From Anaeramoeba ignava (lineage: Eukaryota; Metamonada; Anaeramoebidae), in the NCBI GenBank assembly GCA_028826165.1, contig JAPDFW010000059.1, positions 1,005,001-1,069,000 on the forward strand: a stretch of 64,000 nt of DNA, in the 5' to 3' direction. The notes under the pieces are model-generated. The model was given only the letters and a program-made list of their open reading frames with translations, had not been told where the DNA came from and did not search any database. Every line of letters starts with the position of its first letter. Positions within the stretch are counted from its first letter, which is position 1. Shown here piece by piece: positions 1 through 12,100 of this stretch. The position numbers were made by a program, and so were the translations under genes.

Positions 1-840
1 ATTTAAAATTAAAAGAATTTAGCAAAAAATTTGACACTTCTCATTAATTTATTTCTATTTAACGTGGCAACGCTTATTCATTATTTTGAAAAAAAATTTT
101 TTCTTTCGATCTTTTACTATAAATGATCCTAAATATCTTTTATATCCCCCTTTTTTTTCTTTCATTTTTTATTTAATTTTATTTTAGATTAAATAAATAA
201 ATAATTATTATAATTAATATTCTAATCAAAATACTAATTAATGTCAAATTAAATCAATATTAATTTAAATTATTTTATTATTAAAAAAAGAAAAAATTTT
301 ATTAGATCTTTTTTATTTCATTTTTTATTTAATTTTATTTTAGATTAAATAAATAAATAATTATTATAATTAATATTCTAATTAAAATATTAATTAATGT
401 CAAATTAAATCAATATTAATTTAAGTTATTTTTTGAATTAAAAAAAAAAAGAAAAAATTTTTATTAGATCTTTTTTCTTTCATTTTTTATTTAATTTTAT
501 TTTAGATTAAATAAATAAATTATTATTATAATTAATATTATAATCAAAATATTAATTAATATCAAATTAAATCAATATTAATTTAAGTTATTTTTTGATT
601 TAAAAAAAAAAAGGAAAAATTTGATTTTTTCTTTCATTTTTTTCATTTTTTAGATTAAATAAATAAATTATTATTATAATTAATATTATAATCAAAATAT
701 TAATTAATATCAAATTAAATCAATATTAATTTAAGTTATTTTTTGATTTAAAAAAAAAAAGGAAAAATTTGATTTTTTTTCTTTCATTTTTTTTTCATTT
801 TTTTTTTCATTTTTTCATTTCAGTAATAGTCATAATATAT
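1..840. repeat. Upstream tandem repeat, about 155-165 bp units
   Basis: Four successive, progressively shortened copies of an AT-rich unit begin near 158, 311, 475 and 625. Each starts with a T-rich CATTTTT tract, runs through a TTAGATTAAATAAATAAA segment and ends with TCAAATTAAATCAATATTAATTTAA followed by an A-run. No open reading frame is supported. The array directly precedes the HECT ligase promoter. Confidence 0.7.
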
Positions 841-851
841 TTGTTTTAATT
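770..851 (+). promoter_or_regulatory. T-rich leader with repeated CATTTTT motif before the HECT gene
   Basis: A run of T tracts interrupted by TTTCATTTTT lies just upstream of the ATG at 852. The same kind of leader precedes most genes here (for example before 26153, 30321, 36289, 38519, 48048 and the reverse-strand ATGs at 55675 and 61067). I infer a core promoter or initiator region with a short 5' UTR. No transcript evidence is available. Confidence 0.4.
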
Positions 852-3800
852 ATGGAACAAAATCAAGATCAATTTAAAAACCTTCTTCAAAAGTAAAATC
901 TTTTAAAAAAAAAAAGAAAAAAGAAAAAGAAAGTTGATAAAAATTCCTCAATTCTTAATTAATTTTAATTTTAATTTTAATTTTAATTTTAATTTTAATT
1001 TTAATTTTATAAATGAATTTTAATTTTAATTTTAATTTTAATTTTAATTTTATATTAAATTTGTGTGATAGATATTTTTATCAACTTTATTTAGGATGTG
1101 ATTCTATTACTTGTAAAAATAAGTATTGTCGGTCAAGTGAAAATTGGATATTTAAAAACCAACCAAAAGATCAAAATATAATTGCTGCTCAAGCTCTTCA
1201 ACTTGTCAAAACTGGAACTAAAAACTTGTGTCGAGCAAACAGACCTGAAATTAATCCCCAAAAAATTATAACATATCAAAAAATTGAGGAATATTTTGAA
1301 AAGAATCATGTCAAGGACATTTCCGAATTTGAATCTTTTATTAAAGAGGCTTTTTCTTCACAAGAATTTTATTTGAGTTTTTCTCCTGTTTGTTTTTATT
1401 TTCGTGTTCTTTATTAAATTTAATTTAATAATTTATTAATTTTTAGAATGGAGATGGGAATATTGTTTGTGATTTGGAGAATCCAGGTATTGATTTCAAA
1501 CAAATTCATGATGTATTCCAGAAAATTTTGCAAGTTGAAGTAAGAGCTTTAATTCAAATTAATTTATTAATTATTTTATAAATTATTTTATAAATTATTT
1601 TATTAATTATTTTATTAATTATTTTATTAATTATTTTATAAATTATTTTATTAATTAATTTATTAATTAATTTATTAATTATTTTATTAATTATTTTATA
1701 AATTATTTTATTAATTATTTTATTAATTATTTTATTAATTACTTTATAAATTATTTTATAAATTATTTTATTAATTATTTTATTAATTATTTTATAAATT
1801 ATTTTATTAATTATTTTATAAATTATTTTATTTATTAATTTATTAATTATTTCATAAATTATTTTATTAATTATTTTATTAATTATTTTTATAAATTATT
1901 TTATAAATTATTTTATTAATTATTTTATTAATTATTTTATAAATTATTTTATTAATTATTTTATTAATTATTTTTATTAATTATATTATTAATTATTTTA
2001 TAAATTATTTTATAAATTATTTTATTAATTATTTTATAAATTATTTTATAAATTATTTTATTTATTATTTTATTAATTAATTTATTTATTAATTTATTTA
2101 TTATTTTATTAATTATTTTATAAATTATTTTTATTAATTAATTTATTTATTAATTTATTAATTAATTTATAAATTATTTTATTAATTATTTTATTAATTA
2201 TTTTATTAATTATTTTATTAATTATTTTATTAATTATTTTATTAATTATTTTATTAATTATTTTTATAATTTATTTTATTAATTATTTTATTAATTATTT
2301 TATTAATTATATTATTAATTATATTATTAATTATTTTATTAATTATTTTATTAATTAATTTATTAATTATTTTATTAATTATTTTATTAATTATATTATT
2401 AATTATTTTATTAATTATTTTATTAATTATTTTATTAATTATTTTATTAATTATTTTATTAATTATTTTATTAATTATTTTATTAATTATTTTATTAATT
2501 ATTTTATAAATTATTTTATTAATTATTTTATTAATTATTTTATTAATTATATTATTAATTATTTTATTAATTATTTTATTAATTATTTTATAAATTATTT
2601 TATTAATTATTTTTATAAATTATTTTATTAATTATTTTATAAATTATTTTATTAATTATTTTATAAATTATTTTATTAATTATTTTATTAATTATTTTAT
2701 TAATTATTTTATTAATTATTTTATTAATTATTTTATTAATTATTTTATTAATTAATTTATTAATTATTTTATTAATTATTTTATAAATTATTTTATTAAT
2801 TATTTTATAAATTATTTTATTAATTATTTTATAAATTATTTTATTAATTATTTTATTAATTATTTTATTAATTATTTTATTAATTATTTTATTAATTATT
2901 TTATTAATTATTTTATAAATTATTTTATTAATTATATTATTAATTATTTTATTAATTATTTTATTAATTATTTTATTAATTATTTTATTAATTATTTTAT
3001 TAATTATTTTATTAATTATTTTATTAATTATTTTATTAATTATTTTATAAATTATTTTATTAATTATTTTATTAATTATTTTATTAATTATATTATTAAT
3101 TATTTTATTAATTATTTGGTAAAATTTTCGGCACTCCCAATTGGGAGATCATCCCAAAAAGTTTTGATTTGGGGGTTAAGCTTATTGAATTTTTGAAAAA
3201 ATAAAAAACCCAAAATAAATCCCAAATTATTTTTCTTTTTGATTTTATTGATTAATTTGTTAGAAAAAATCAAAATTCTTCTCCCAAAAATGAAAAATTT
3301 TTTGGGATCAAAAAATTAAAATTAATCGAAAATGTGGGGAAGAGAAATTTGGATCTTCTCCCAAAAAAAATCAAAATTATGAAAAAAAATTTTCTGAATT
3401 ATTGAAATGATTCAAACTCCTTTTTGATAGAATCAAAAGATAGAATTTTAGATAAATTGTAACTTTAAATTATTGATTTAAATAAGTCCTAAATTTTTAA
3501 TTAATTCATGTTTTTAGCAAGCGAAATGTTTTTGATTTGTCTTCTTTTGCATCTCTTGATAAATCTTCTTCCTACTCAAATCAAAAATTGAATCAGTATT
3601 CACTATCTTCTCCCAATCTATTTTATCGACTTTCTGGGAATCATTAAAGAATTTTTTCCCCATTTTTTGCGTGCTTTGTAATATAATATCGAATTTTTCA
3701 TTTCCACAATCTTTTTCTTTTTTTTTGTTGAAGGGATATTAATATTTAATTGTTTGCTTGCATCCTTCTGTAGGAAATAACTAGAATAAATGTAAAAAAA

Positions 3801-6800
3801 ACAATTATTGTCAGGTTTTTTTTTAGTTGAAAAGTTTTTGTTACTTCATTTTCGATTGGAAAGGAAGAGAATTGGATTCAATTTTTGGGCTGATTAATTT
3901 CTCCTTTAAGCTTGGAATCAGTTTCAAAGATGAATCATTGTGGATATCCAAAATGTTAGTATTAGAATTTGAATTTGATTCTTTCCTCAATTTTGACCTT
4001 TTCGGTGTTTGTTGATTCATTTGGAATCCCAAAAAAAGATAAAAATAATGGATGAGAAAAAAAGAGTAGAAATTAAATTTCGAAGGTTACAATAGATTGA
4101 GTAAGGACATGCTTTTCTTTTGGACTCATAATCTGTATCGTTTGTTGATTTTTGAATTAAATTTAAAATTTGGTTTCCAGTTAATAAATTTTTCTTCTAA
4201 CATGTATTCAAATTCCAATTTTAGATCCACTTTTTCTAACCATTGATATGTGAGAGAGTTTGGATCTAATGGATAAATATTTAATTGTTTTTGACTGCGA
4301 GAATCCCGATTCTCATCTAATTTTTTTCTCCATTTATTATCTTCCTCTTTGATAACTTGTAGAAATTCCATTAAAAGTGGCTTTTTGATGGTTAACTAAA
4401 TTATTCAGCGAACGATTATTTCTCTCTATTACATTATTAGTACGCTGTACAATTCCTTTAAAGAAATGAATATTCCATAAATTGGGAGGGAAAATGGATA
4501 ACCAAGTATGTTTAAAATAGTTCCAAAACAAGCTTTGGTTTGGGTATTTGGATTCCAATGTTTTGATTGTTGGTATTATCAGATTCGGTTCAATTAGTGT
4601 GAGAACCTCAATTTCTAGCAGCAAACTTCCAGTGGAAGATTTCATACTTTCATTCATTAGCCCTCTTTTTGTGCACCATCGTTGAAGCGCTTGTTTAAAA
4701 TGGAAGTAACACCCCACTAATTTGGAAGTGGGGAATACTTTACAAATAGCAGTTAACAAGCTTCTCTCGAAATCACAAGTAATGAATTTCGGATTCCATT
4801 TGTTTTGAAGAAGTGTATTTTTAATGTATTCGAAACATTGAACATATAACTCCATTTGCTTCCCAGTCAAAAGAGCATATATACAAGGATAATAAGTTTC
4901 AGTTTCTGAATCAAATCCCATTATCACAAGTAATTGTTTGAAGGGTTTGGGAGCAATTAAAAAGGTCCCATCAAAAAAAGATTGGGAATTTTGTAATAAC
5001 AAACCTGACAATTTATCAGTTGTCCAAATAATAAATGATTCCTTTTTATTTCCTATCATTATGGAATTGGATCCTCTCCAAAAAATCAAACCATCATCTG
5101 TTAAGGAAAAAGGGGGTTCTGTTAACATAAAGATTAGATCATAAGGGAAATGTAATTTTCTTTCTTTAGAAATTTGATTAATAATTGAGTTTTGTGATGG
5201 AAAAGATATGGGCAGATTTGTATCTTCTGATTTTTTTATCATTTTTTCTTTTACTTCCAGATATATTTGAGAAGGTGTTTTATAAAAGTTCAGTGTTTGT
5301 TTCAAAATTTCTTCTTGAAATTCATTCAGTAAGTTTTGCTTTTGCTTTTTCATTTTTTCTGCAAGGCATTCTGTAGAATGTTTCCCTCTCTCTCTATATT
5401 GTAAATCTATCGTAACGGTTAGAGTAGCAGGGCATCCTTTTCTGGAACATGCGTAATAATTGGTACCTTTTTCAGTTTTATTTTTAGACCACCAAACAAA
5501 TCCATTATAATTCATTGCAAAAATTAAAGAAAAAAATTTAATTTAATAAAATGGTAAAAAAAAAAATGAAAGAGGCATCACTCGAACGTAAGATTTTTTA
5601 AATGGATTTTTGCATTATTAACGGACTCTATTCGTTAACTATTAAAAAATATTTTATCAAAATTATTTTTTTTTCAATTCATTCTATTTAAAGACCAATT
5701 AAGATTTTTCAGAAAAAAAAAAAAATTTTTTTAAAAAAATTAAATTTGGGATCTTTTGGGATCAAATAAAAATACAAAAGAAAAAACAATAATATTTCTT
5801 CTTATTAGGAGATCATCCCAAATTGGGAGGCATTCCCAATTGGGATCGCCGAAAATTTTACCAATTATTTTATAAATTATTTTATTTATTAATTTATAAA
5901 TTATTTTATAAATTATTTTATTAATTATTTTATTAATTATTTTATAAAAGGATCCAAAAATCCAAAATTCTTTGATAACTGCAATTCGAAGACAACAGAA
6001 CAACTTAGCAACATTCGCCAGTTTTAGCAAGAAATACACATTATTACGAGCATTTTTGATATTATTTGAATGTCCACTTTTTTGGGAGCCCGAGCATTTA
6101 GAGTTGTTTTCACAACTAATTTCATCAGTATTAGCACTTCCTAACGAAGCGCAAGTTATTTTAAAAGGATGGTGGAAAAGCATCTACACAACAAATCAAT
6201 ATCAGCCAGTGGTGCGACTTCTACAAAATTTTGTGACATTCCGGATCTTAATAAACGAGCCAATATTTTCGATATTTCCAGGAAAGCATGTAGAAGACGC
6301 ATTGAAAGTACTGCAAATACTTTATTCAGTAAATGAAACACGAACCAAAGAGATCAATTACACAGAATTTTATAACGACGCGATTAACGAACGATTCAAA
6401 GTAAGAAAGAATTTCAATGCTTGGGTTTATGGCGAAGATTTTTCGTACTGCAATTATCCGTTTCTATTAAATTCCTTAACAAAATCCAAGCTAATGGCTG
6501 TTGAGTCTGAGACTCAGATGAACAATCTTGTTCGCGGCGCCATTTTCGAGTCGCTTCAAAGCGGACAATTCATGCCATTCTTTATGCTTCGTGTTAGGCG
6601 AGAGCATGTTGTTGAAGATGCATTTAATATTATTTCTGCAACTCCTTCTCACGATCTTAAAAAACAATTGCGCGTCAAGTTTGAGGAAGAGGCTGGTGTT
6701 GATGCTGGTGGTGTTAAGAAAGAGTTTTTCCAGATTATTGTTAGAGAGCTTTTTGATCCAAAATATGGAATGTTTACTTACGATGAAGAAACCCATTTTT

Positions 6801-8925
6801 ATTGGTTCAATAGAGACTCTTTGGAAACAAATTCAGAATTCTTTTTGATTGGTGCTATTTTGGGTCTTGCAATTTATAATCAAGTTATTCTCGATGTTCA
6901 TTTTCCTCCTGTTGTTTATAAAAAGCTTCTTGATAAGAAACCTACTTTAGAAGATCTCAAAATTGCAAATCCTGTTAGAATCAAAAATATTTAAATTATT
7001 TAAAATATTTAAATTAAATATTTAAATTAATTTATTTAAAATATTTTAATATTTAAATTAATATTTAAATTAATATTTAAATTAATATTTTAATTAATAT
7101 TTAAATTAAATTATTTAAATTAAATTATTTAAATTAATATTTAAATTAATATTTAAATTAATATTTAAATTATTTAAATTATTTAAAATATTTTAATATT
7201 TAAATTATTTAAATTATTTAAAATATTTAAAATATTTAAATTGACCTTTATAAAGGATCTTGGAAGAGGACTTCAAACTTTATTAGATTTTGATGGAGAT
7301 ATTAAAGAAGTCTATGATCGTAATTTCCAAATAGAATACGAATCATTTGGTCAAATCAAAACATATGATTTAAAACCTAATGCTGAAAATATCATACTAA
7401 CGGAAGAAAATAGAAAAGAATATGTCGATCTCTATGTAGAATTTGAATTAGTAAAATCTATTGAACAACAATTTAATTCTTTCCATAGAGGATTTAAGGA
7501 AGTTTGTGAAGGAATGGTTTTATCTGTAAATATTCCTAATCGAATCAATTTAAAAATCAAATCTTTTTTTCCAAAGCAAATTTTTTCAAATCAAATTGAT
7601 TCGATTTAAAACAAATTTGATTTAGTTATTGAGACCTGAAGAACTTGAACTTCTTGTTTGTGGAGATCCAATTTTTGATTTTTCTGCACTTCAAGCTGTT
7701 TGTAAATATGAAGATGGATATACCGCAACTTCACAAGTTATTAAGTAAAAAATTAATATTATTAATATTAAAATTAAAATTAAAATTAAAATTAAAATTA
7801 AAATTAAAATTAAAATTAAAATTAAAATTAAAATTATAATTAAAATTTAAAATTAAAATTTAAATTAAAATTAAAATTAAAATTAAAATTAAAATTAAAA
7901 TTAAAATTAAAATCAAAATTAAATTTAAATTTAAAATTATAATTAAAATTAAAATTAAAATTAAAATTAAAATTAAAATTGAAATTAAAATTAATATTAA
8001 AATCAAAATTAATATTAAAATTAAAATTAATATTAAAATTAAAATTAAAATTAAAATTAAAATTAAAATTAAAATTAAAATTAAAATTAAAATTAAAATT
8101 AAAATTAAAATTAAAATTAAAATCAAAATCAAAATCAAAATCAAATTTAAAATTATAATTATAATTATAATTAAAATTAAAATTAAAATTAAAATTAAAA
8201 TCAAAATTAAAATTAAAATTAAAATCAAAATCAAAATCAAATTAAAATTAAAATTAAATTAATATTTAAATCAAAATTAAAATTAAAATTAAAATTAATA
8301 TTTAAATCAAAATTAAAATTAAAATTAAAATTAAAATTAATATTAAAAATTACTAAAATCGGATAAAAATTAAAATTAAAATTAAAATTAAAATTAAAAT
8401 TAAAATTAAAATTAAAATTATAATTAAAATTAATATTAAAATTAAAATTAAAATTAGAATTATAATTAAAATTTAAAATTAAAATTTAATTTAAAATTAA
8501 AATCAAAATTAAAATCAAAATTAAAATTAAAATTAATATTAAAATTATAATTAAAATTAAAATTAAAATTAAAATTAAAATTATAATTAAAATTAAAATT
8601 AAAATTAAAATTAAAATTAAAATTAAAATTATAATTAATATTAAAATTAAAATTAAAAAGATGGTTATGGGAAATTTTATCATCATTTTCAATTGAATCT
8701 CAAAAGAAATTCCTTTTTTTTACTTGCGGAAGTGATAGAGTTCCTGTTGGTGGATTAACAGAAATGAAATTTGTTATATCAAGAAATGGACCTGATTCAG
8801 ATAGACTTCCAACAGCTCATACTTGTTTTAATCATTTATTACTTCCAGAATATACTTCAAAAGAAAAACTTCGTGAAAAATTAGAAACAGCAATTAAAAA
8901 TTCAGAAGGTTTTGGAATGTTATAG
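852..8925 (+). CDS. AZUL-HECT E3 ubiquitin-protein ligase, UBE3A-like
   Basis: HECT-type E3 ligase: ubiquitin passes from an E2 to a catalytic cysteine and then to substrate. Seven exons fit GT-AG rules and keep frame: 852-892, 1072-1387, 1447-1539, 5951-6973, 7256-7525, 7626-7744, 8661-8925, giving 708 aa. Exon 2 encodes an N-terminal AZUL zinc finger ([19 protein letters not shown]), diagnostic of the UBE3A group. Exons 4-7 encode the HECT domain: [24 protein letters not shown]-like and [10 protein letters not shown]-like segments, and the C-lobe active site THTCFNHL with catalytic Cys near residue 676. The exon 2 donor (GTTTGT at 1388) was chosen because it is in phase, so it is the least certain junction. 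Intron 3 is 4.4 kb and carries a MULE transposon. The gene is convergent with the transporter gene ending at 9134. Confidence 0.9.
1560..3117. repeat. Intronic TTATTAATTATTTTA satellite-like array
   Basis: About 1.5 kb of near-perfect tandem AATTATTTTATT variants fills HECT intron 3 and resumes at 5863-5945 on the other side of the transposon. Being nearly palindromic, it reads alike on both strands. No coding potential is seen. Confidence 0.85.
3118..5862 (-). mobile_element. MULE-type DNA transposon with terminal inverted repeats
   Basis: The left end GGTAAAATTTTCGGC at 3118 is matched in inverted orientation at 5848-5862. After a 2-bp mismatch the repeat continues with TCCCAATTGGGA. An 8-bp direct repeat AATTATTT flanks the element (3110-3117 and 5863-5870), as expected of Mutator-like insertion, although the flank is itself repetitive. 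The interior is less repetitive and encodes a FLYWCH/MULE transposase on the reverse strand. The element sits inside HECT intron 3 and would be spliced out with it. Confidence 0.85.
4126..5515 (-). CDS. FLYWCH zinc-finger MULE transposase, frameshifted near its 3' end
   Basis: Transposase of the surrounding element. The N-terminal 50 residues form a FLYWCH-like finger ([26 protein letters not shown]). The MULE core follows with the likely catalytic triad D182 (FFDGTF), D248 (TCDFERS) and E364 ([13 protein letters not shown]), and the C-x2-H signature near 269-272 (GCYFHF). The 392-aa frame ends at 4337. A second frame (4371-4126, starting [13 protein letters not shown]) continues the homology, and one fewer A in the run near 4383-4387 would join the two. 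This may be inactivation or a sequencing error. A further 63-aa reverse-strand frame at 3841-4032 may be another exon, but I cannot link it. Confidence 0.8.
6974..7255. repeat. HECT intron 4, AAATTTAATATT-type array
   Basis: Intron 4 consists almost entirely of imperfect TTTAAATTAATA repeats between donor GTTAGA and acceptor TATAAAG. The exon junction ANP|DLGRGLQ is in frame and matches the HECT domain. Confidence 0.75.
7745..8660. repeat. HECT intron 6, (AAATTA)n hexamer array
   Basis: About 900 bp of AAATTAA/AAATCAA hexamers lies between donor GTAAAA at 7745 and acceptor AAAAAG at 8655-8660. The period of six keeps several frames open, producing spurious Ile/Leu-repeat ORFs. Confidence 0.85.
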
Positions 8926-9133
8926 AATAATTATAGAATTCAAATTTTAATTCCAAAAAAAATATTTCAATTCAATATTTTTCAAAAAACAAAATTAATT
9001 TTCTCTTAAAAAATCAAAAATTTAAAAAAAAAAGAATAAATAAAAAAATATCAAAATTTGGAAGAAAATTGTTTGATTGATTTATTTATTGATTGATTTA
9101 TTTATTGATTATTTTTGAATTAAGTTTTTCTGT

Positions 9134-12100
9134 TTAAATATTATTCTTTTGCAATAATTTTGTTTTTTGTTCTTCAAATTCATTTTGATTTTCATTTTGA
9201 TTCTTTTTTCGACATTTAAAGAAAGAGAAACATTTTCCCAAAATATAAGTAAAATTTGTTTTTTTTGTTTCAGGTCCAATTAATGTAAGAATTGAAAAGA
9301 AAAATACGAATGACCATAATACACTAAATAAAATAACAAGCCATAATATAATCCCAAAATTTCTAAAAAATAATATAATTGTAAAAAATAAAACAAATGC
9401 TGCTCCTAATGTTGTTACTGCTGCTGAAAATACTGAAATTCCTAAATCAGTCATTGCATATCTAACTTTTAAATATCTTGTTGGTAAATTTCGATGAGTA
9501 TAAGCATGTGCAAAATGAACAACATAATCTATTTAAAAATATTATATTAATTCAAAATATTATATCAATTAAAAATATTAAATTAATTCCAAAATATTAA
9601 ATTTATTCCAAAATATTTTATTAATTCAAAATATTATATTAATTTAAAATATTATATTAATTCAAAATATTATATTAATCCAAAATATTATATTTATTTC
9701 AAATATTATATCAATTCAAAATATTATATTTATTCAAAATATTATATTTATTCAAAATATTATATTTATTCAAAATATTATATTTATTCAAAATATTATA
9801 TTTATTCAAAATATTATATTAATTCAAAATATTATATTTCAAAATATTTTATTAATTCAAAATATTATATTTATTCAAAATATTATATTAATCCAAAATA
9901 TTATATTTATTCCAAAATATTATATTAATTTAAAAATATATTTATTCCAAAAATATTATATTTATTTCAAAATATTATATTAGTTTAAAATATTATATTT
10001 ATTTAAAAATTATATTAATTTAAAATATTATATTAATTTAAAATATTATATTATTTAAAATATTATATTAAATTAAAATATTATATTAAATTAAAATATA
10101 TTATTTAAAAATATTATATTAATTTAAAATATTTTATTAATTCAAAATATTATATTTATTCAAAATATTATATTAATTAAAAATATTATATTATTTAAAA
10201 ATATTATATTTATTTCAAATATTATATTAATTCCAAATATTATATTAATTCAAAATATTATATTAATTCAAAATATTATATTTATTTAAAATATTGTATT
10301 AATCCAAAATATTATATTTATTCCAAAATTTTATATCAATTCAAAATATTATATTAATTTAAAAATATAATATTATTTATTATTGAAAACTTACCAATAC
10401 TAACTCCAACAATAATTGTAAGTGTAACTGATTCAATAATTCCAAGTTCCCAACCAATAGCAACAATAACTCCAATTACACAAAGAACAATTCCCAAAAT
10501 TGAGAAAAGTGAAAAAAAACTTGTAATAATATTATCAGTTGATATCATAATAACAACAGCAGCAATACAAAATGAAGTTATCATATTATATAAGGCAACA
10601 GTTATCAAACTTTCTTCTGTTAACATTCTTATCCAAATATCACATGCACTAAATGCACCACTCATTCCAGTTGGTGCATTATCATTAATTTTTTGAACAA
10701 AATCTTGAAGATCATCAAAATAAGGACGTGTTTTTTTGGCTGGATCTCTATCTCCTAATGTAAGATTAGCAATAATTGCAAAATATAGAAGTCTTGATGT
10801 TTTTTCATCAAATCTAATTCCTGCTTGATAATATGATCGAACTTTGAATGATTCTGCATCAACTATTTAATTTTAATTTTAATTTTAATTTTGATTTTAA
10901 TTATAATTTTGATTTTGATTTTGATTTTGATTTTAATTTTAATTTTAATTTTGATTTTGATTTTGATTTTGATTTTGATTTTGATTTTGATTATAATTTT
11001 GATTTTAATTTTAATTTTGATTTTGATTTTAATTTTAATTTTGATTTTAATTTTAATTTTGATTTTGATTTTGATTTTAATTTTGATTTTAATTTTGATT
11101 TTGATTTTTAATTTTGATTTTGATTTTGATTTTGATTTTGATTTTAATTTTAATTTTAATTTTAATTTTAATTTTGATTTTAATTTAAATTTTAATTTTA
11201 ATTTTGATTTTGATTTTAATTTTAATTTTAATTTTGATTTTAATTTTGATTTTGATTTTGATTTTGATTTTAATTTTTACCTGTATCATCTCCATAATAT
11301 TGAGCATAAGAAAGAAGTGCTGTATTAAATATTGAACTATTTACAGGAAATCCATTATATTCTCCTGATAGTGTTAAATTATTAATATAATCTCTAAAAT
11401 CTTCCATAAAACAAAATATTTGGTGATCTTTAATAACAGATAAATTTCTAACTTTTTGACAAACATCAATAAAATATAATTGAGCTTCTTCTGTTGTTGG
11501 ATTCCAATCTCCATCATAAATAACTTCTCCTAAATTTTCTGTATCCATTGGATCAACAGTACTTCGATCCAATCCACTAATTCCCCATCCAATATGATAT
11601 CCATATGGAACATCAGCCATTTGAAAGTAACTGTTTTGAATATCAAATGGTCTTCTTATAGGATTATTCTTTTTAAGAAATTGAGCTGGTTCTGATGCTG
11701 GTTGTAAGTGTGTTGTTCCAAAAATTCCAAGTCCCTTTTGTTTTTTTGAATAAAATAAATAAATAAATCAATAATAAAATCAATTATTAAATCAATAAAT
11801 AAATCAATAAATAAATCAATAATTAAATTAATAATTAAATCAATAATTAAATCAATAATTAAATTAATAATTAAATCTTAATTAAATTAATAAATAAATC
11901 AATAAATAAATCAATAATTAAATCAATAATTAAATCAATAATTAAATTAATAATTAAATCAATAATTAAATTAATAATTAAATTAATAATTAAATCAATA
12001 AATAAATTAATAATTAAATTAATAAATAAATCAATAAATAAATCAATAATTAAATTAATAATTTACCATCATTATTAAAAATAATATTATCAAAAATATT

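Noticed and set aside
5740-6183. Reverse-strand 147-codon frame crossing the MULE end and HECT exon 4
   Set aside because: It spans the transposon boundary and is antisense to conserved HECT coding sequence.
7860-8240. Long Ile/Leu-repeat reading frames over hexamer arrays (also at 8486-8692, 10848-11328, 38041-38322 and 43767-44490)
   Set aside because: The period of six keeps frames open without selection. Composition is pure repeat, they overlap proven introns, and no leader or domain is present.
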